Part shown: positions 1 to 8,753 of the stretch, piece after piece | How positions within the stretch are numbered: the stretch's first letter is position 1 | Layout of the letters: each line of letters begins with the position of its first letter | Assembly (NCBI RefSeq): GCF_034479515.1 | Contig: NZ_CP140152.1 | Location: 5,952,001 to 6,016,000, forward strand | DNA from: Duganella zoogloeoides | GTDB lineage: Bacteria; Pseudomonadota; Gammaproteobacteria; Burkholderiales; Burkholderiaceae_D | DNA length: 64,000 nt | Direction of reading: 5' to 3' | The notes under the pieces: generated by a model | The model's input: only the letters and a program-made list of their open reading frames with translations | The model's database searches: none | What the model was told of the DNA's origin: nothing | Position numbers and translations under genes: made by a program

Positions 1-1730
1 TTCACCACCATCAGCGTATCGCTGCGGCCATGCACGATGATCGCCGGTTTGCCGTTCAGCTTGCCATTTGCAACCACCTCGGCGGCCCCGTCGCGCACCC
101 GCTTGCTTTGCGCGGCCAGCGTGCCGGTCAGCGCGTTGCCGTTGACGGGATCGATGCCGGTGGCCAGTGCACGCAGGCACAGGAAGCCGTCGAGCGACTG
201 GTCGGCCAGGTTGGTGCTGGGCGAAACACCCGCCGCATACGACCGGGCGCCGCCGACCGAATCCTCGTAGATCGGCGTGCCGATGATGCCGTTCTGGGTG
301 GCAAAGCTGGCAGCCTTTTGCGCGGCGGTGAACGTGGTTGGCAAGCCCGCCGTATCGACCGGGCCGAAGGTAAAGCCGCACACCTTGTCGGTGGGCGCGA
401 AGCGGCCATAGGCAAATGTATAGGTGACGGCCACCAATACATTGATCGGCGAGTAGGTTGCCTGCAAGGGATCGGACTCCGCCAGCCAGCCGTAGGCACG
501 CAGCCGCGCCCTGGCGTCAAGCTGCTGCGCCACCAGGTCGGCGCCGACCAGCAGGCCCTTGGCCACGAGCGCCGTGCAGCGGCCGGACGTCGCTGCCGTG
601 GCGGCAATGCACGGCTGGTACAGCGCTGCATACGTCGAGTAGTCGATCAGCAGCTTGCCCTGCCCCGTCACCGGCGTGCCGTTCTGGCGCACCGAGTAGC
701 TGGTGGTGTCCTTGGGCTGGATCTGCGGTTCACTTACCGCCAGTCCGGTGATCAGGCCCTTGCGGTCCTGCTCGGCAGCCAGCAGCGCGGCAGCGCCGCC
801 GTTGGAAACGCTGGAACCGATGGTGATCGTATTGCGCGGCGTAAAGCGCACGCGGTGACCCTTGCCGTCCCTGCCCGGCTCACCAAACTTTTCGTTGAGC
901 GCGTAGTAAGCGAACTCCACCGATTGCAGCACGTGCGTGCCCCAGTCTTTTTCCGGGTTCTGCTGAGAATGCGCATGCTTGGATGCGATGCGGCCCGGGT
1001 AAGCGGCAGCAAACGCGGCACGTTCGGCTTCGGTAATCGCCGGGGAGAAATTGGCGTTGTTGCCTGTTGTCGTACGTGGTGCGCGCACGCCGGTGCGCAG
1101 GTTCACGCTGTCGTCCTCGAACGTGTACAGGCCGGTGCCGGTACCCTTGTCGGTATAAGCCACCGCGCACTTGTGCTTGAGGCCCCATTCACCCGCCGTG
1201 GCAATCGCCCCGTACACGCCGCGCGAACCGCTCGAGGCGCCGGTGATAATGCACGGGTTGCTGACATCGAAACTGTCCGGTATTTGCACCATGACCGTCA
1301 CGTTCTGGTTGCCGCTGCCGTCGTCGGCGTAAGCGATGTACTCGGTGCCGGCGATCTTGCCCTCGCCGGTGGTGGGCACGCCGTTGACATCGACATTGGG
1401 TCCGTATAGGCGGCCATAGCCGGCAGTGGGATTGACGTCGGCAATCGCCCGGTAGTTGAAATAGATGGCGTTGCGGCGCAGCTCGGCCGGCGTGGGATTG
1501 AGTGGATCGGCATAGCCGGGCACCGGTGCGGCGGCAGTCAGTCCGGAGGCGCCGAGGCCGCCGGTCAGCAAATCGTCGGACACGCCATCGTAGGTGACAA
1601 CGCTGATGTCGCGCAGGTAGCGCGGTGCTTCGTTCGGTTCGCCGTGGTGGCCATGGTGTGAGCCGCAGGCGCTCAATGCCAGGGTGGCAATAGCGGCCGT
1701 AACGGCGGAGACAAGTGTCGTGGTTTTCAT
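1..1730 (-). CDS. D-(-)-3-hydroxybutyrate oligomer hydrolase, lipoprotein (partial)
   Basis: The gene runs off the left edge; 576 codons are visible with no stop. It begins with a lipoprotein signal peptide ending in the lipobox LSAC-G. The rest reads as the 3-hydroxybutyrate oligomer hydrolase family, which splits PHB oligomers to monomers. A nucleophile-elbow-like segment SSGSRG lies near residue 165 and a second GSSVSNGG near residue 280. The ATG at 1730 follows GGAGGA by six bases. It lies downstream of the liv operon and is separated from it by a terminator, so it is probably a separate transcription unit. The family call is from recalled sequence similarity; the C-terminus is not visible. 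Confidence 0.85.
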   Translation of the reverse strand, partial: MKTTTLVSAVTAAIATLALSACGSHHGHHGEPNEAPRYLRDISVVTYDGVSDDLLTGGLGASGLTAAAPVPGYADPLNPTPAELRRNAIYFNYRAIADVNPTAGYGRLYGPNVDVNGVPTTGEGKIAGTEYIAYADDGSGNQNVTVMVQIPDSFDVSNPCIITGASSGSRGVYGAIATAGEWGLKHKCAVAYTDKGTGTGLYTFEDDSVNLRTGVRAPRTTTGNNANFSPAITEAERAAFAAAYPGRIASKHAHSQQNPEKDWGTHVLQSVEFAYYALNEKFGEPGRDGKGHRVRFTPRNTITIGSSVSNGGAAALLAAEQDRKGLITGLAVSEPQIQPKDTTSYSVRQNGTPVTGQGKLLIDYSTYAALYQPCIAATAATSGRCTALVAKGLLVGADLVAQQLDARARLRAYGWLAESDPLQATYSPINVLVAVTYTFAYGRFAPTDKVCGFTFGPVDTAGLPTTFTAAQKAASFATQNGIIGTPIYEDSVGGARSYAAGVSPSTNLADQSLDGFLCLRALATGIDPVNGNALTGTLAAQSKRVRDGAAEVVANGKLNGKPAIIVHGRSDTLMVV

Positions 1731-1809
1731 GCTCATCCTCCAGATTGGTAAATGATGGACGGAAAGAGTCCCTCCAGACTGCTGCCAGAAATTTACCCCG
1801 TCCAAATGG

Positions 1810-1834
1810 AAAACGCCGGGCAGATCGCCCGGCG
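1810..1834 (-). terminator. Rho-independent terminator after livM
   Basis: An 8-bp GC-rich perfect stem (CGCCGGGC / GCCCGGCG, 1814-1821 with 1827-1834) with a 5-base loop is followed on the minus strand by a short U-tract. It lies 34 bases past the livM stop. Confidence 0.8.
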
Positions 1835-1867
1835 CATGTGCTACGTCATACTTGGTCCAGAAAACTC

Positions 1868-2851
1868 TCAGGCCGGCCTGGCCACCGGCTTTTTCCGGCT
1901 CCAGGCCAGGAACTCGCCGATGATTCCGCGCCGGAATGCCAGCACGCAAATGATGAAGATCAGTCCCACCACCATGTTGACCGCCTCGCCGATGGTGGTG
2001 AACCACTCGATGCCGCTGACCGACGACAGGTAAATGCCCCAGTCGCCCAGTTTATTTTCAAGCATGATGATGATCACCGCGCCGAGGATGGGACCGGCCA
2101 GCGTGCCCATGCCGCCAACCAGGGTCATCAGTACCACCAGGCCGGACATGGTCCAGTGGACGTCAGTCAGGGTTTCGAAGCCCTGTACCAGCACCTTGAG
2201 GCCGCCGGCCAGGCCGGCCAGCGCGGCCGACAGCACAAACGCCAGCAGCTTGTACTTGTCCACGTCGTAACCGAGCGAAATCGCGCGCGGCTCGTTTTCC
2301 TTGATCGCCATCAGCACCTGGCCGAACGGCGAGTGGACCGTGCGCACGATCAGCGCAAACGCGCCAACCGCCAGCGCCAGCACGAAGAAGTACAGCAGCA
2401 AGTCGTTGCCGAGGTCGATCATGCCGAGCACGCTGCCACGTGGAACACCCTGCAAACCATCTTCGCCACCGGTAAAACCGCCGGCGCGCAGCGCGATAAA
2501 AAACACCATCTGCGCCAGCGCCAAGGTGATCATGGAAAAATAAATCCCCTGGCGGCGGATCGCCAGCCCGCCCATCACCAGGCCCAGGCCGGCGCCACTG
2601 AGCAGTCCCATGAACAGGCTCAGCTCGACCGGCCAGCCCCATACCTTGAGGGCGTTGCCCACCACGTAGCCGGCGCCGCCAAAGAAGGCCGCGTGGCCGA
2701 ACGACAGCAGGCCGGTAAAGCCGATCAGCAAGTTGAAGGCGCAAGCGAACAGTGCAAAGCACAGCAGCTTGGCCAGGAACACGGGGTAGCCGATGAAGGG
2801 CGCCGCCAGCGCGACCGCCAGGGCCAGGGAATAACCGAGTGTCTTGTTCAT
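1868..2851 (-). CDS. livM: Branched-chain amino acid ABC transporter permease LivM
   Basis: Inner-membrane permease of a high-affinity branched-chain amino acid (HAAT family) importer. The protein has multiple hydrophobic segments and the conserved permease stretch LSFGHAAFFGGAGY near residue 60, plus the EENEPRAISLGY-type cytoplasmic loop (here KENEPRAISLGY). The start is placed at the ATG at 2851 because the upstream in-frame start at 2878 would overlap the end of livH; 2851 has AGAGG upstream. It is the last gene of the liv operon, followed by a terminator. The substrate (leucine/isoleucine/valine or a related amide) cannot be told from sequence. Confidence 0.92.
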   Translation of the reverse strand: MNKTLGYSLALAVALAAPFIGYPVFLAKLLCFALFACAFNLLIGFTGLLSFGHAAFFGGAGYVVGNALKVWGWPVELSLFMGLLSGAGLGLVMGGLAIRRQGIYFSMITLALAQMVFFIALRAGGFTGGEDGLQGVPRGSVLGMIDLGNDLLLYFFVLALAVGAFALIVRTVHSPFGQVLMAIKENEPRAISLGYDVDKYKLLAFVLSAALAGLAGGLKVLVQGFETLTDVHWTMSGLVVLMTLVGGMGTLAGPILGAVIIIMLENKLGDWGIYLSSVSGIEWFTTIGEAVNMVVGLIFIICVLAFRRGIIGEFLAWSRKKPVARPA

Positions 2852-2861
2852 GAAGAGCCTC

Positions 2862-3746
2862 TTATTTTTCTTTACCAAACAAACCGGCAGGACGCAGCAG
2901 CAGCACCACGATCATCACCAGGAATACCACCGTCGAGGAAAACTCCGGGTACAGCACCTTGGTCAGGCCCTCGATCACGCCAAGCCCGAGGCCGGTCAGG
3001 ATCGAGCCCATGATCGAGCCCATGCCGCCGATCACCACAACAGCGAACACGACGATAATCAGGTTCTGGCCCATCAGCGGCTGGACCTGGATGATCGGCG
3101 CCGCCAGCACCCCGGCAAAGCCCGCCAACGCGACGCCGAAGCCGTAGGTGAGCGTGACCATCAACGGCACGTTGACGCCGAACGCTTCCACCAGCTTGGG
3201 ATTTTCGGTACCGGCGCGCAGGTAAGAGCCCAGCTTGGTTTTTTCAATCACGTACCAGGTGGCCAGGCACACCACCACGGAGGCGACCACCACCCAGGCG
3301 CGGTAGTGCGGCATGACCATGAAGCCGAGGTCGGTAGCGCCAGCCAGCGCGTCGGGTGTCTGGAACGGCTGGCCCGACACGCCGTAGAACGAGCGGAACA
3401 CGCCTTCGACCAGCAAGGTGATGCCAAAGGTGAGCAGCAGCCCGTACAGGTGGTCCAGTTTATACAGCCAGCGCAGCATGGTTTTCTCGACGATTACGCC
3501 GAACGCGCCGACGGTCAAAGGCGCAAGCAGCAACATCCACCAGTAGCTGAGGCCGAAATACGTCATGCCCATCCAGGCCACGAACGCGCCCATCATGTAC
3601 AGGGCGCCATGGGAAAAGTTAATCACGTTGAGCAGGCCAAAAATCACTGCCAGGCCCAGCGACAACATCGCGTAGAACGAACCGTTGACGAGACCCAGCA
3701 TTAGCTGGCTCAACCACACGGTCAAGGGACGGCCGAATATTTCCAT
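2862..3746 (-). CDS. livH: Branched-chain amino acid ABC transporter permease LivH
   Basis: Second permease of the HAAT importer, about 294 residues, strongly hydrophobic, with LivH-like segments LGLAVIFGLLNVINFSHG near the N-terminus and GGMGSIMGSILTGLGLG near residue 235. The ATG at 3746 is chosen over an upstream in-frame start at 3824 because the extra 26 residues are non-hydrophobic and unlike the family; the ribosome site is weak. The stop is 10 bases before the livM start, so the two are probably translated together. A GC-rich hairpin separates it from the binding-protein gene upstream. Confidence 0.92.
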   Translation of the reverse strand: MEIFGRPLTVWLSQLMLGLVNGSFYAMLSLGLAVIFGLLNVINFSHGALYMMGAFVAWMGMTYFGLSYWWMLLLAPLTVGAFGVIVEKTMLRWLYKLDHLYGLLLTFGITLLVEGVFRSFYGVSGQPFQTPDALAGATDLGFMVMPHYRAWVVVASVVVCLATWYVIEKTKLGSYLRAGTENPKLVEAFGVNVPLMVTLTYGFGVALAGFAGVLAAPIIQVQPLMGQNLIIVVFAVVVIGGMGSIMGSILTGLGLGVIEGLTKVLYPEFSSTVVFLVMIVVLLLRPAGLFGKEK

Positions 3747-3815
3747 GAGATCACTAACAAAAAAAGTCGCCTGCTCGAGGTGCGCTGTGCCAGGCGGGGG
3801 TCGGGAGGGTAAGAA

Positions 3816-3842
3816 CCGGGGCAAGCCGAATGGCCGCCCCGG
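3816..3842 (-). promoter_or_regulatory. Intercistronic hairpin between livJ and livH
   Basis: CCGGGGC and GCCCCGG (3816-3822, 3836-3842) form a 7-bp perfect stem enclosing a second small GCC/GGC stem, with no U-tract. Such hairpins after a periplasmic binding protein gene often stabilise its transcript or attenuate downstream permease expression; that role is inferred here. Confidence 0.55.
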
Positions 3843-3854
3843 GCAGGCATCACA

Positions 3855-5051
3855 TCATTTCCACAGGCTGCACTTGGTTTCCGCCTTGGTGGCGTACGCC
3901 TGGTCGCCGGGGATGGTGGCCACCACCTTGTAGTAATCCCACGGATATTTCGATTCCGATGGCTTTTTCACTTCCATCAAATACATATCGTGGACCATGC
4001 GTCCGTCCGGACGGATCACGCCGTTCCTGGCAAACATGTCGTTGACCTTGTTGGCCTTGAGCCAGGCCATGACCTTGTCGGCATCGTCGGTGCCGGTAGC
4101 CTTGACGGCTTTCAGGTACTGGGCGGCAGCGGAATAATCGGCCGCCTGCAGCATCGATGGCTCTTTCTTCATCTTGGCAAAATAGCGCTTGGACCAGGCG
4201 CGGGTATCGTCGTTCTGGTCCCAGTACCAGCCGTCGGTCAGGTACATGCCCTGCGTGAGGTTGAGCCCGAGCGAGTGGATATCGTTGATGAAAATGAGCA
4301 GCCCCGCCAGTTTCATTTTCTTGGTGATGCCAAACTCGTTGGCGGCCTTGATGGCGTTGATGGCGTCGCCACCGGCATTGGCCAGGCCCAGGATTTGCGC
4401 GTCCGACGATTGCGCCTGCAGCAGGAACGACGAAAAATCCGATGCCGACAGCGGGTGCTTGACCGCCCCCAGCACCTTGCCACCGGCCGATTTCACCACG
4501 TCCGCCGTGTCTTTTTCCAGCGATTGGCCGAACGCGTAATCGGCGGTGAGGAAATACCAGTTCTTGCCGCCCTGCTTGACGATGGCGCCGCCGGTGCCGC
4601 GCGCCAGGGCGATGGTGTCGTAGGCATAGTGCACGGTGTACGGCGTGCACTCCTCGTTGGTAAGCCGGGCCGAACCGGCGCCAATCGATATAAACACTTT
4701 TTTCTTTTCCGCAGCGACCTTGGCCATGGCCAGGCTGGCGCCGGAATTGGTGCCGCCGATCAGCATGTCCACGCCCTGCTGGTCGAACCATTCGCGCGCC
4801 TTGGACGCGGCAATGTCGGCCTTGTTTTGATGGTCGGCGGAAACGAATTCCACCTTCTTGCCGGCGATGGCGCCACCGGCATCGGCAATGGCCATCTTGA
4901 TCGCTTCGGCGCCGCCGGCGCCGTCGATATCGGTGTACAGGCCGGACATGTCGGTGATCATGCCGATCTTGATGGTGTCGCCTGAGATTTGCGCCTGCGC
5001 GCCATACGACAGGCACAGCGCGCAGGCGCTGACGAGTACTTTGCGTTTCAT
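3855..5051 (-). CDS. Branched-chain amino acid ABC transporter substrate-binding protein
   Basis: Periplasmic type 1 binding protein that captures the amino acid and delivers it to LivHM. It has a Sec signal peptide (MKRKVLVSACALCLSYGAQAQ, cleavage after AQA) and then the family opening IKIGMITDMSGLYTDIDGAGG. Length of 398 residues is normal. It lies third in the liv operon, between livF and livH. The family contains relatives binding amides, urea or aromatic acids, so the ligand is open. Confidence 0.9.
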   Translation of the reverse strand: MKRKVLVSACALCLSYGAQAQISGDTIKIGMITDMSGLYTDIDGAGGAEAIKMAIADAGGAIAGKKVEFVSADHQNKADIAASKAREWFDQQGVDMLIGGTNSGASLAMAKVAAEKKKVFISIGAGSARLTNEECTPYTVHYAYDTIALARGTGGAIVKQGGKNWYFLTADYAFGQSLEKDTADVVKSAGGKVLGAVKHPLSASDFSSFLLQAQSSDAQILGLANAGGDAINAIKAANEFGITKKMKLAGLLIFINDIHSLGLNLTQGMYLTDGWYWDQNDDTRAWSKRYFAKMKKEPSMLQAADYSAAAQYLKAVKATGTDDADKVMAWLKANKVNDMFARNGVIRPDGRMVHDMYLMEVKKPSESKYPWDYYKVVATIPGDQAYATKAETKCSLWK

Positions 5052-5084
5052 GGTGTCTCCCGAGGAATATTGGAACGAAAACCG

Positions 5085-5792
5085 CTACACGCCGAGAAGC
5101 TCCGTCAACACTGGCATCTTGGCGCTGAGTTCGGATGCAACAAAGGTCTCGACGATCTGACCGTGTTCCATCACATAGAACCGGTCCGCCAGGGGCGCGG
5201 CAAACCGGAAATTCTGTTCCACCATGACGATGGTGTAACCGCTGGCCTTGAGGGTTTTGATCATGCGCGCCAGGCCTTGCACGATCACGGGCGCCAGCCC
5301 CTCCGAGATTTCATCGAGCAGCAGCAGCCGCGCGCCGGTGCGCAGGATGCGCGCGACAGCCAGCATTTGCTGCTCGCCACCGGACAGCCGGGTGCCCTGG
5401 CTATGCTTGCGCTCCTCGAGGTTGGGGAACATGGCGTAGATATCGGCCAGCGCCATGCCCTGCTTGGCGCCGGCCAGCTGCGGTGGCAGCAGCAGGTTTT
5501 CCTCGGTGGACAGCGAGGCGAAAATGCCGCGCTCCTCGGGACAATAGCCAACGCCGAGGTGGGCAATCTGGTGCGTGGGCAGGCCGATCGCCTCGGCACC
5601 GTTGACCTTGATCGAACCCTTGCGGGCGCCGGTCAGGCCCATGATGGCGCGCAATGTGGTGGTGCGGCCGGCGCCGTTACGACCGAGCAAAGTGACCACC
5701 TCGCCCGCTTGCACGCGCAAGTTGACGTTGTGCAGGATGTGCGATTCGCCGTACCAGGTTTGCAGGTTGCAGATGTCGAGCGCTGCGGTCAT
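5085..5792 (-). CDS. livF: Branched-chain amino acid ABC transporter ATP-binding protein LivF
   Basis: ATPase of the HAAT importer, 235 residues. The signature LSGGEQQMLAVAR and Walker B LLLLDEISEGL are intact. The Walker A reads GRNGAGRTT: the lysine expected before TT is an arginine (codon CGC near 5671-5673). The start ATG overlaps the livG stop by one base (TGATG), so translation is coupled. I believe the Arg variant occurs in other betaproteobacterial LivF proteins, so it is not taken as evidence of inactivation. Confidence 0.92.
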   Translation of the reverse strand: MTAALDICNLQTWYGESHILHNVNLRVQAGEVVTLLGRNGAGRTTTLRAIMGLTGARKGSIKVNGAEAIGLPTHQIAHLGVGYCPEERGIFASLSTEENLLLPPQLAGAKQGMALADIYAMFPNLEERKHSQGTRLSGGEQQMLAVARILRTGARLLLLDEISEGLAPVIVQGLARMIKTLKASGYTIVMVEQNFRFAAPLADRFYVMEHGQIVETFVASELSAKMPVLTELLGV

Positions 5793-6574
5793 CAGTGCGC
5801 TCCTTCGAGTTCGTGGACTTCGGTGCCTGCTTCGGTTCCCATATAGGCTTCCATCACCTGCGGGTTGCGCGACACCTCGGCATACGTGCCTTCGGCCAGC
5901 ATGGCGCCGCGCTGCAGCACCGAGATGCGGTCGCAGATCCCGGCCACGACTTTCATATTGTGTTCGACCATCAGGATGGTGCGCCCGGCCGAGACTTTTT
6001 TGATCAGTTCGGTAACCCGGTGCACGTCTTCGTGGCCCATGCCCTGGGTGGGTTCGTCGAGCAGCATCAATGCCGGGTCCATCGCCAGGGTGGTGGCGAT
6101 TTCCAGCGCGCGCTTGCGTCCGTAAGGCATATCGACCGTGACCGTGTCCGCGAAACCGGCCAGATCGACCTCGGCCAGCAAGGCCATGGCGCGGTCGTCG
6201 AGGGCAGCGAGCTTGCGTTCGCTTTGCCAGAAATGGAAGCTGGTGCCAAGCTGGCGCTGCAAGCCGATGCGCACATTTTGCAGCACCGTCAGGTGCGGAA
6301 ACACGGCGGAAATCTGGAACGAACGGATCACGCCGAGCCGCGCGATGTGCGCCGGTTTGGCTGCCGTGATGTCCTTGTCGTTGAACAGGATGCGGCCGGA
6401 CGTGGGCACCAGGAACTTGGTGAGCAAATTAAAACAGGTGGTTTTGCCCGCGCCGTTGGGGCCGATGAGGGCATGGATATGACCGCGCTGGACGCGAAGA
6501 TTGACGTCGCTAACGGCGGTAAATCCGCGGAACTCCTTGGTCAAATGCTGTGTTTCCAAAATAAAGCCTGACAT
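5792..6574 (-). CDS. livG: Branched-chain amino acid ABC transporter ATP-binding protein LivG
   Basis: Second ATPase of the importer, 260 residues, first gene of the operon. Walker A GPNGAGKTT is canonical, the signature region reads YGRKRALEIATTLA as is usual for LivG (no strict LSGGQ), and Walker B is LMLLDEPTQGM. The ATG at 6574 follows an AAGGAGACAGG ribosome site. A likely promoter lies 45-75 bases upstream. Confidence 0.93.
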   Translation of the reverse strand: MSGFILETQHLTKEFRGFTAVSDVNLRVQRGHIHALIGPNGAGKTTCFNLLTKFLVPTSGRILFNDKDITAAKPAHIARLGVIRSFQISAVFPHLTVLQNVRIGLQRQLGTSFHFWQSERKLAALDDRAMALLAEVDLAGFADTVTVDMPYGRKRALEIATTLAMDPALMLLDEPTQGMGHEDVHRVTELIKKVSAGRTILMVEHNMKVVAGICDRISVLQRGAMLAEGTYAEVSRNPQVMEAYMGTEAGTEVHELEGAH

Positions 6575-6618
6575 CCTGTCTCCTTGTTTTTATATGCAAG
6601 GTACCGCCTTTTTTTCAG

Positions 6619-6647
6619 ATCATACACAGTAACAAATTGACCAACAA
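6619..6647 (-). promoter_or_regulatory. Predicted sigma-70 promoter of the liv operon
   Basis: On the minus strand a -35 TTGTTG (6642-6647) and a -10 TATGAT (6619-6624) are separated by 17 bases, upstream of the livG ribosome site. Confidence 0.6.
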
Positions 6648-6685
6648 TACGGTATAAATACGAGGATTGTTTGATCCAGATCTAG

Positions 6686-8377
6686 TCAGACACCCTTATG
6701 CTGATTGGGTTTCTTGATGAGCTCGGCTGCTTTTTCCGCAATCATGATGGTGGGAGAATTGGTGTTGCCGGCGGTGATCAGCGGCATGATGGAGGCGTCG
6801 GCGATGCGCAAGTTTTGCACGCCGATTACGCGCAATTGGCTGTCCACCACGGCATCCGGATCGTCGCTGCGACCCATCTTGCATGTGCCCACCGGGTGGA
6901 AGATGGTGGTCCCGATCGCCGCAGCGGCGTCGGCCAGTTCCGCGTCCGTGCGCAGGTGCGCGCCGGGCCGGAATTCTTCAGGAGCCAGGGCGGCCAGCGC
7001 CGGCGCGGCAACGATGCGGCGCGTCAACGCCAGCGCGGCGGCCGCCACCTGGCGGTCGTGCGCGGTGCTCAAATACAGCGGCGAAATCTTTGGCGGTATA
7101 TGCGCATCGGCGCTGGCGATGCGCACATGGCCGCGCGATGTCGGCCGCAAGTGGCACACGCTGGCGGTAAAGGCGGGAAACGCGTGCAGCGGGTCGCCGA
7201 ACTTTTCCAGCGACAGCGGTTGCACGTGGTACTGCAAATCGGGCGTGGCCTGGCCGGGATCGGACCGGGCAAAGGCGCCCAGTTGCGACGGCGCCATCGA
7301 CATCGGACCGCTCTGGAACGCCGCATACTGGGCGCCGATGCGCAGCTTGCCGAACCAGCTTGCCGCCAGCGTGTTGAGGGTGCGCGCGCCACGCCCGAGC
7401 TTGAAGATCATGCGCAGTTGCAGGTGGTCTTGCAGGTTTTCGCCCACCCCGGGCCGATCGAGTACCGGCGCAATACCGAGCGCATGCAGACGGCTGGCCG
7501 CGCCGATGCCCGAACACTGCAAGATCTGCGGCGTGCCGATGGCGCCGGCGGCCAGTACGGTCTCGGCGCTGGCGCTGGCCGTATAGCGCGTGCCGCCACC
7601 GGTAAACACCACGCCGGTGCAACGCGGGCGGCCCTCTCGTGGGCCGCCCTGTCGTGAGCCGCCCTCTCGTGGGCCGCCCTCCCCCGCAGCCGGCGCGAAC
7701 AGCAACCGTTCCACATGGCAGCCGGTCATGATGGTCAGATTGGGCCGGCGCGCAGCCGGCCGCAAGAACGCCTTGACCGTGTTCCAGCGGATGCCGCGCT
7801 TCTGGTTGACGTCGAAATAGCCGCAACCGTGGTTGTCGCCGCGGTTGAAATCGTCGGTTTTCGGAATGCCGCACTGCTCGGCGGCAGCGCGAAACGCTTC
7901 CAGCACCGGCCACGACACGCGCTGCTTTTCTACCCGCCATGGCCCGCCCGCGCCATGGAAATCGGACGCGCCGCCGTGGTAATCCTCGCTCTTCCTGAAC
8001 AGCGGCAGCACCGACTGCCAGCGCCAGCTGTCGTCGCCGACCAGTTCGGCCCAGCGGTCGTAATCGGCAGCCTGGCCGCGCATATAAATCATGCCGTTGA
8101 TCGACGAACAGCCGCCGAGCAACTTGCCGCGCGGGTAAATCAGGCTGCGTCCGCCCAGGCCGGCTTCGCTTTCGGTGCGGTACATCCAGTCGGTACGCGG
8201 ATTGTCGATGCAGTGCAAATAGCCAACCGGAACGTGGATCCAGAAATAATCGTCGCGTCCGCCCGCTTCGATCAGCAGGACTTGTTTGGTGGAATCCGCA
8301 CTGAGGCGGTTGGCGAGGACGCAGCCGGCCGAGCCCGCGCCGATGATGATGTAGTCGTAGTCACCTGCTGATTCCAA
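6686..8377 (-). CDS. GMC-family FAD oxidoreductase (choline dehydrogenase-like)
   Basis: Flavin-dependent alcohol dehydrogenase of the glucose-methanol-choline family. The N-terminal FAD-binding motif is GAGSAGCVLANRLS; a GMC signature region GGSSINGMIYMRG lies near residue 85; the C-terminus has HPVGTCKMG with the catalytic histidine and later the GNTNSPTIMIAEKAAELI end. The open frame runs up to 8524, but the extra N-terminal part is unlike the family; a TTG at 8377 preceded by GGGGGAG at 7 bases gives 563 residues, the usual length. An insertion of Gly/Arg/Glu repeats interrupts the protein near residues 234-250. The substrate is unknown. Confidence 0.85.
   Translation of the reverse strand: MESAGDYDYIIIGAGSAGCVLANRLSADSTKQVLLIEAGGRDDYFWIHVPVGYLHCIDNPRTDWMYRTESEAGLGGRSLIYPRGKLLGGCSSINGMIYMRGQAADYDRWAELVGDDSWRWQSVLPLFRKSEDYHGGASDFHGAGGPWRVEKQRVSWPVLEAFRAAAEQCGIPKTDDFNRGDNHGCGYFDVNQKRGIRWNTVKAFLRPAARRPNLTIMTGCHVERLLFAPAAGEGGPREGGSRQGGPREGRPRCTGVVFTGGGTRYTASASAETVLAAGAIGTPQILQCSGIGAASRLHALGIAPVLDRPGVGENLQDHLQLRMIFKLGRGARTLNTLAASWFGKLRIGAQYAAFQSGPMSMAPSQLGAFARSDPGQATPDLQYHVQPLSLEKFGDPLHAFPAFTASVCHLRPTSRGHVRIASADAHIPPKISPLYLSTAHDRQVAAAALALTRRIVAAPALAALAPEEFRPGAHLRTDAELADAAAAIGTTIFHPVGTCKMGRSDDPDAVVDSQLRVIGVQNLRIADASIMPLITAGNTNSPTIMIAEKAAELIKKPNQHKGV
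7631..7680. repeat. 15-bp tandem repeat inside the GMC oxidoreductase gene
   Basis: Three 15-base units of the type GCCCTCTCGTGGGCC (7631-7645, 7646-7660, 7661-7675) and a partial fourth keep the reading frame and encode a GGPRE-like repeat. Confidence 0.85.
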
Positions 8378-8413
8378 ACTGCGGCTCCCCCGGTCACGCC
8401 CCTGAAAAGAGGT

Positions 8414-8649
8414 GTTTACCCATGTGGATAACCTTATGGATATCCACAGGTGCGAAATGTGCGTAAACGAATTTTTTTTGGGGACACCATTTTTTATCCA
8501 AAAACAGTGCCTGTCCACATACACAGTTTACGCGCCCGGTTCTACAGCGCGTAAACGCCTGATTCTAATCCAAAATAGCGACTTATCCACAGAAAAGTGT
8601 CCACGTAAACAACTACTACTATTCTTTATATACATCTTTTAGAGTAAAC
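8414..8649. other. DnaA-box module 1 (origin-like), gene-free region 8378-8753
   Basis: This gene-free stretch holds two exact DnaA boxes (TGTGGATAA at 8423-8431; TTATCCACA at 8583-8591), a near-match at 8440-8448 and another at 8494-8502. Six GTAAAC/GTTTAC hexamers lie at 8414, 8463, 8526, 8551, 8605 and 8644. An AT-rich element CTACTACTATTCTTTATATA starts at 8613. The same parts in the same order recur at 10673-10899. Which process uses them is unknown. Confidence 0.7.
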
Positions 8650-8753
8650 CACAGCACGCGCCAACGCGAACATCGCGCCAGCACAGGCTTTCCCCTATAC
8701 TCGGCTTGTGCAAGACAACGCCTCACAACCGTGTCGGAGACCGATTGTCATCC

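Noticed and set aside
7629..7680. CRISPR-like short repeat in the GMC gene
   Set aside because: Units are contiguous 15-bp in-frame repeats without spacers, inside a coding gene.
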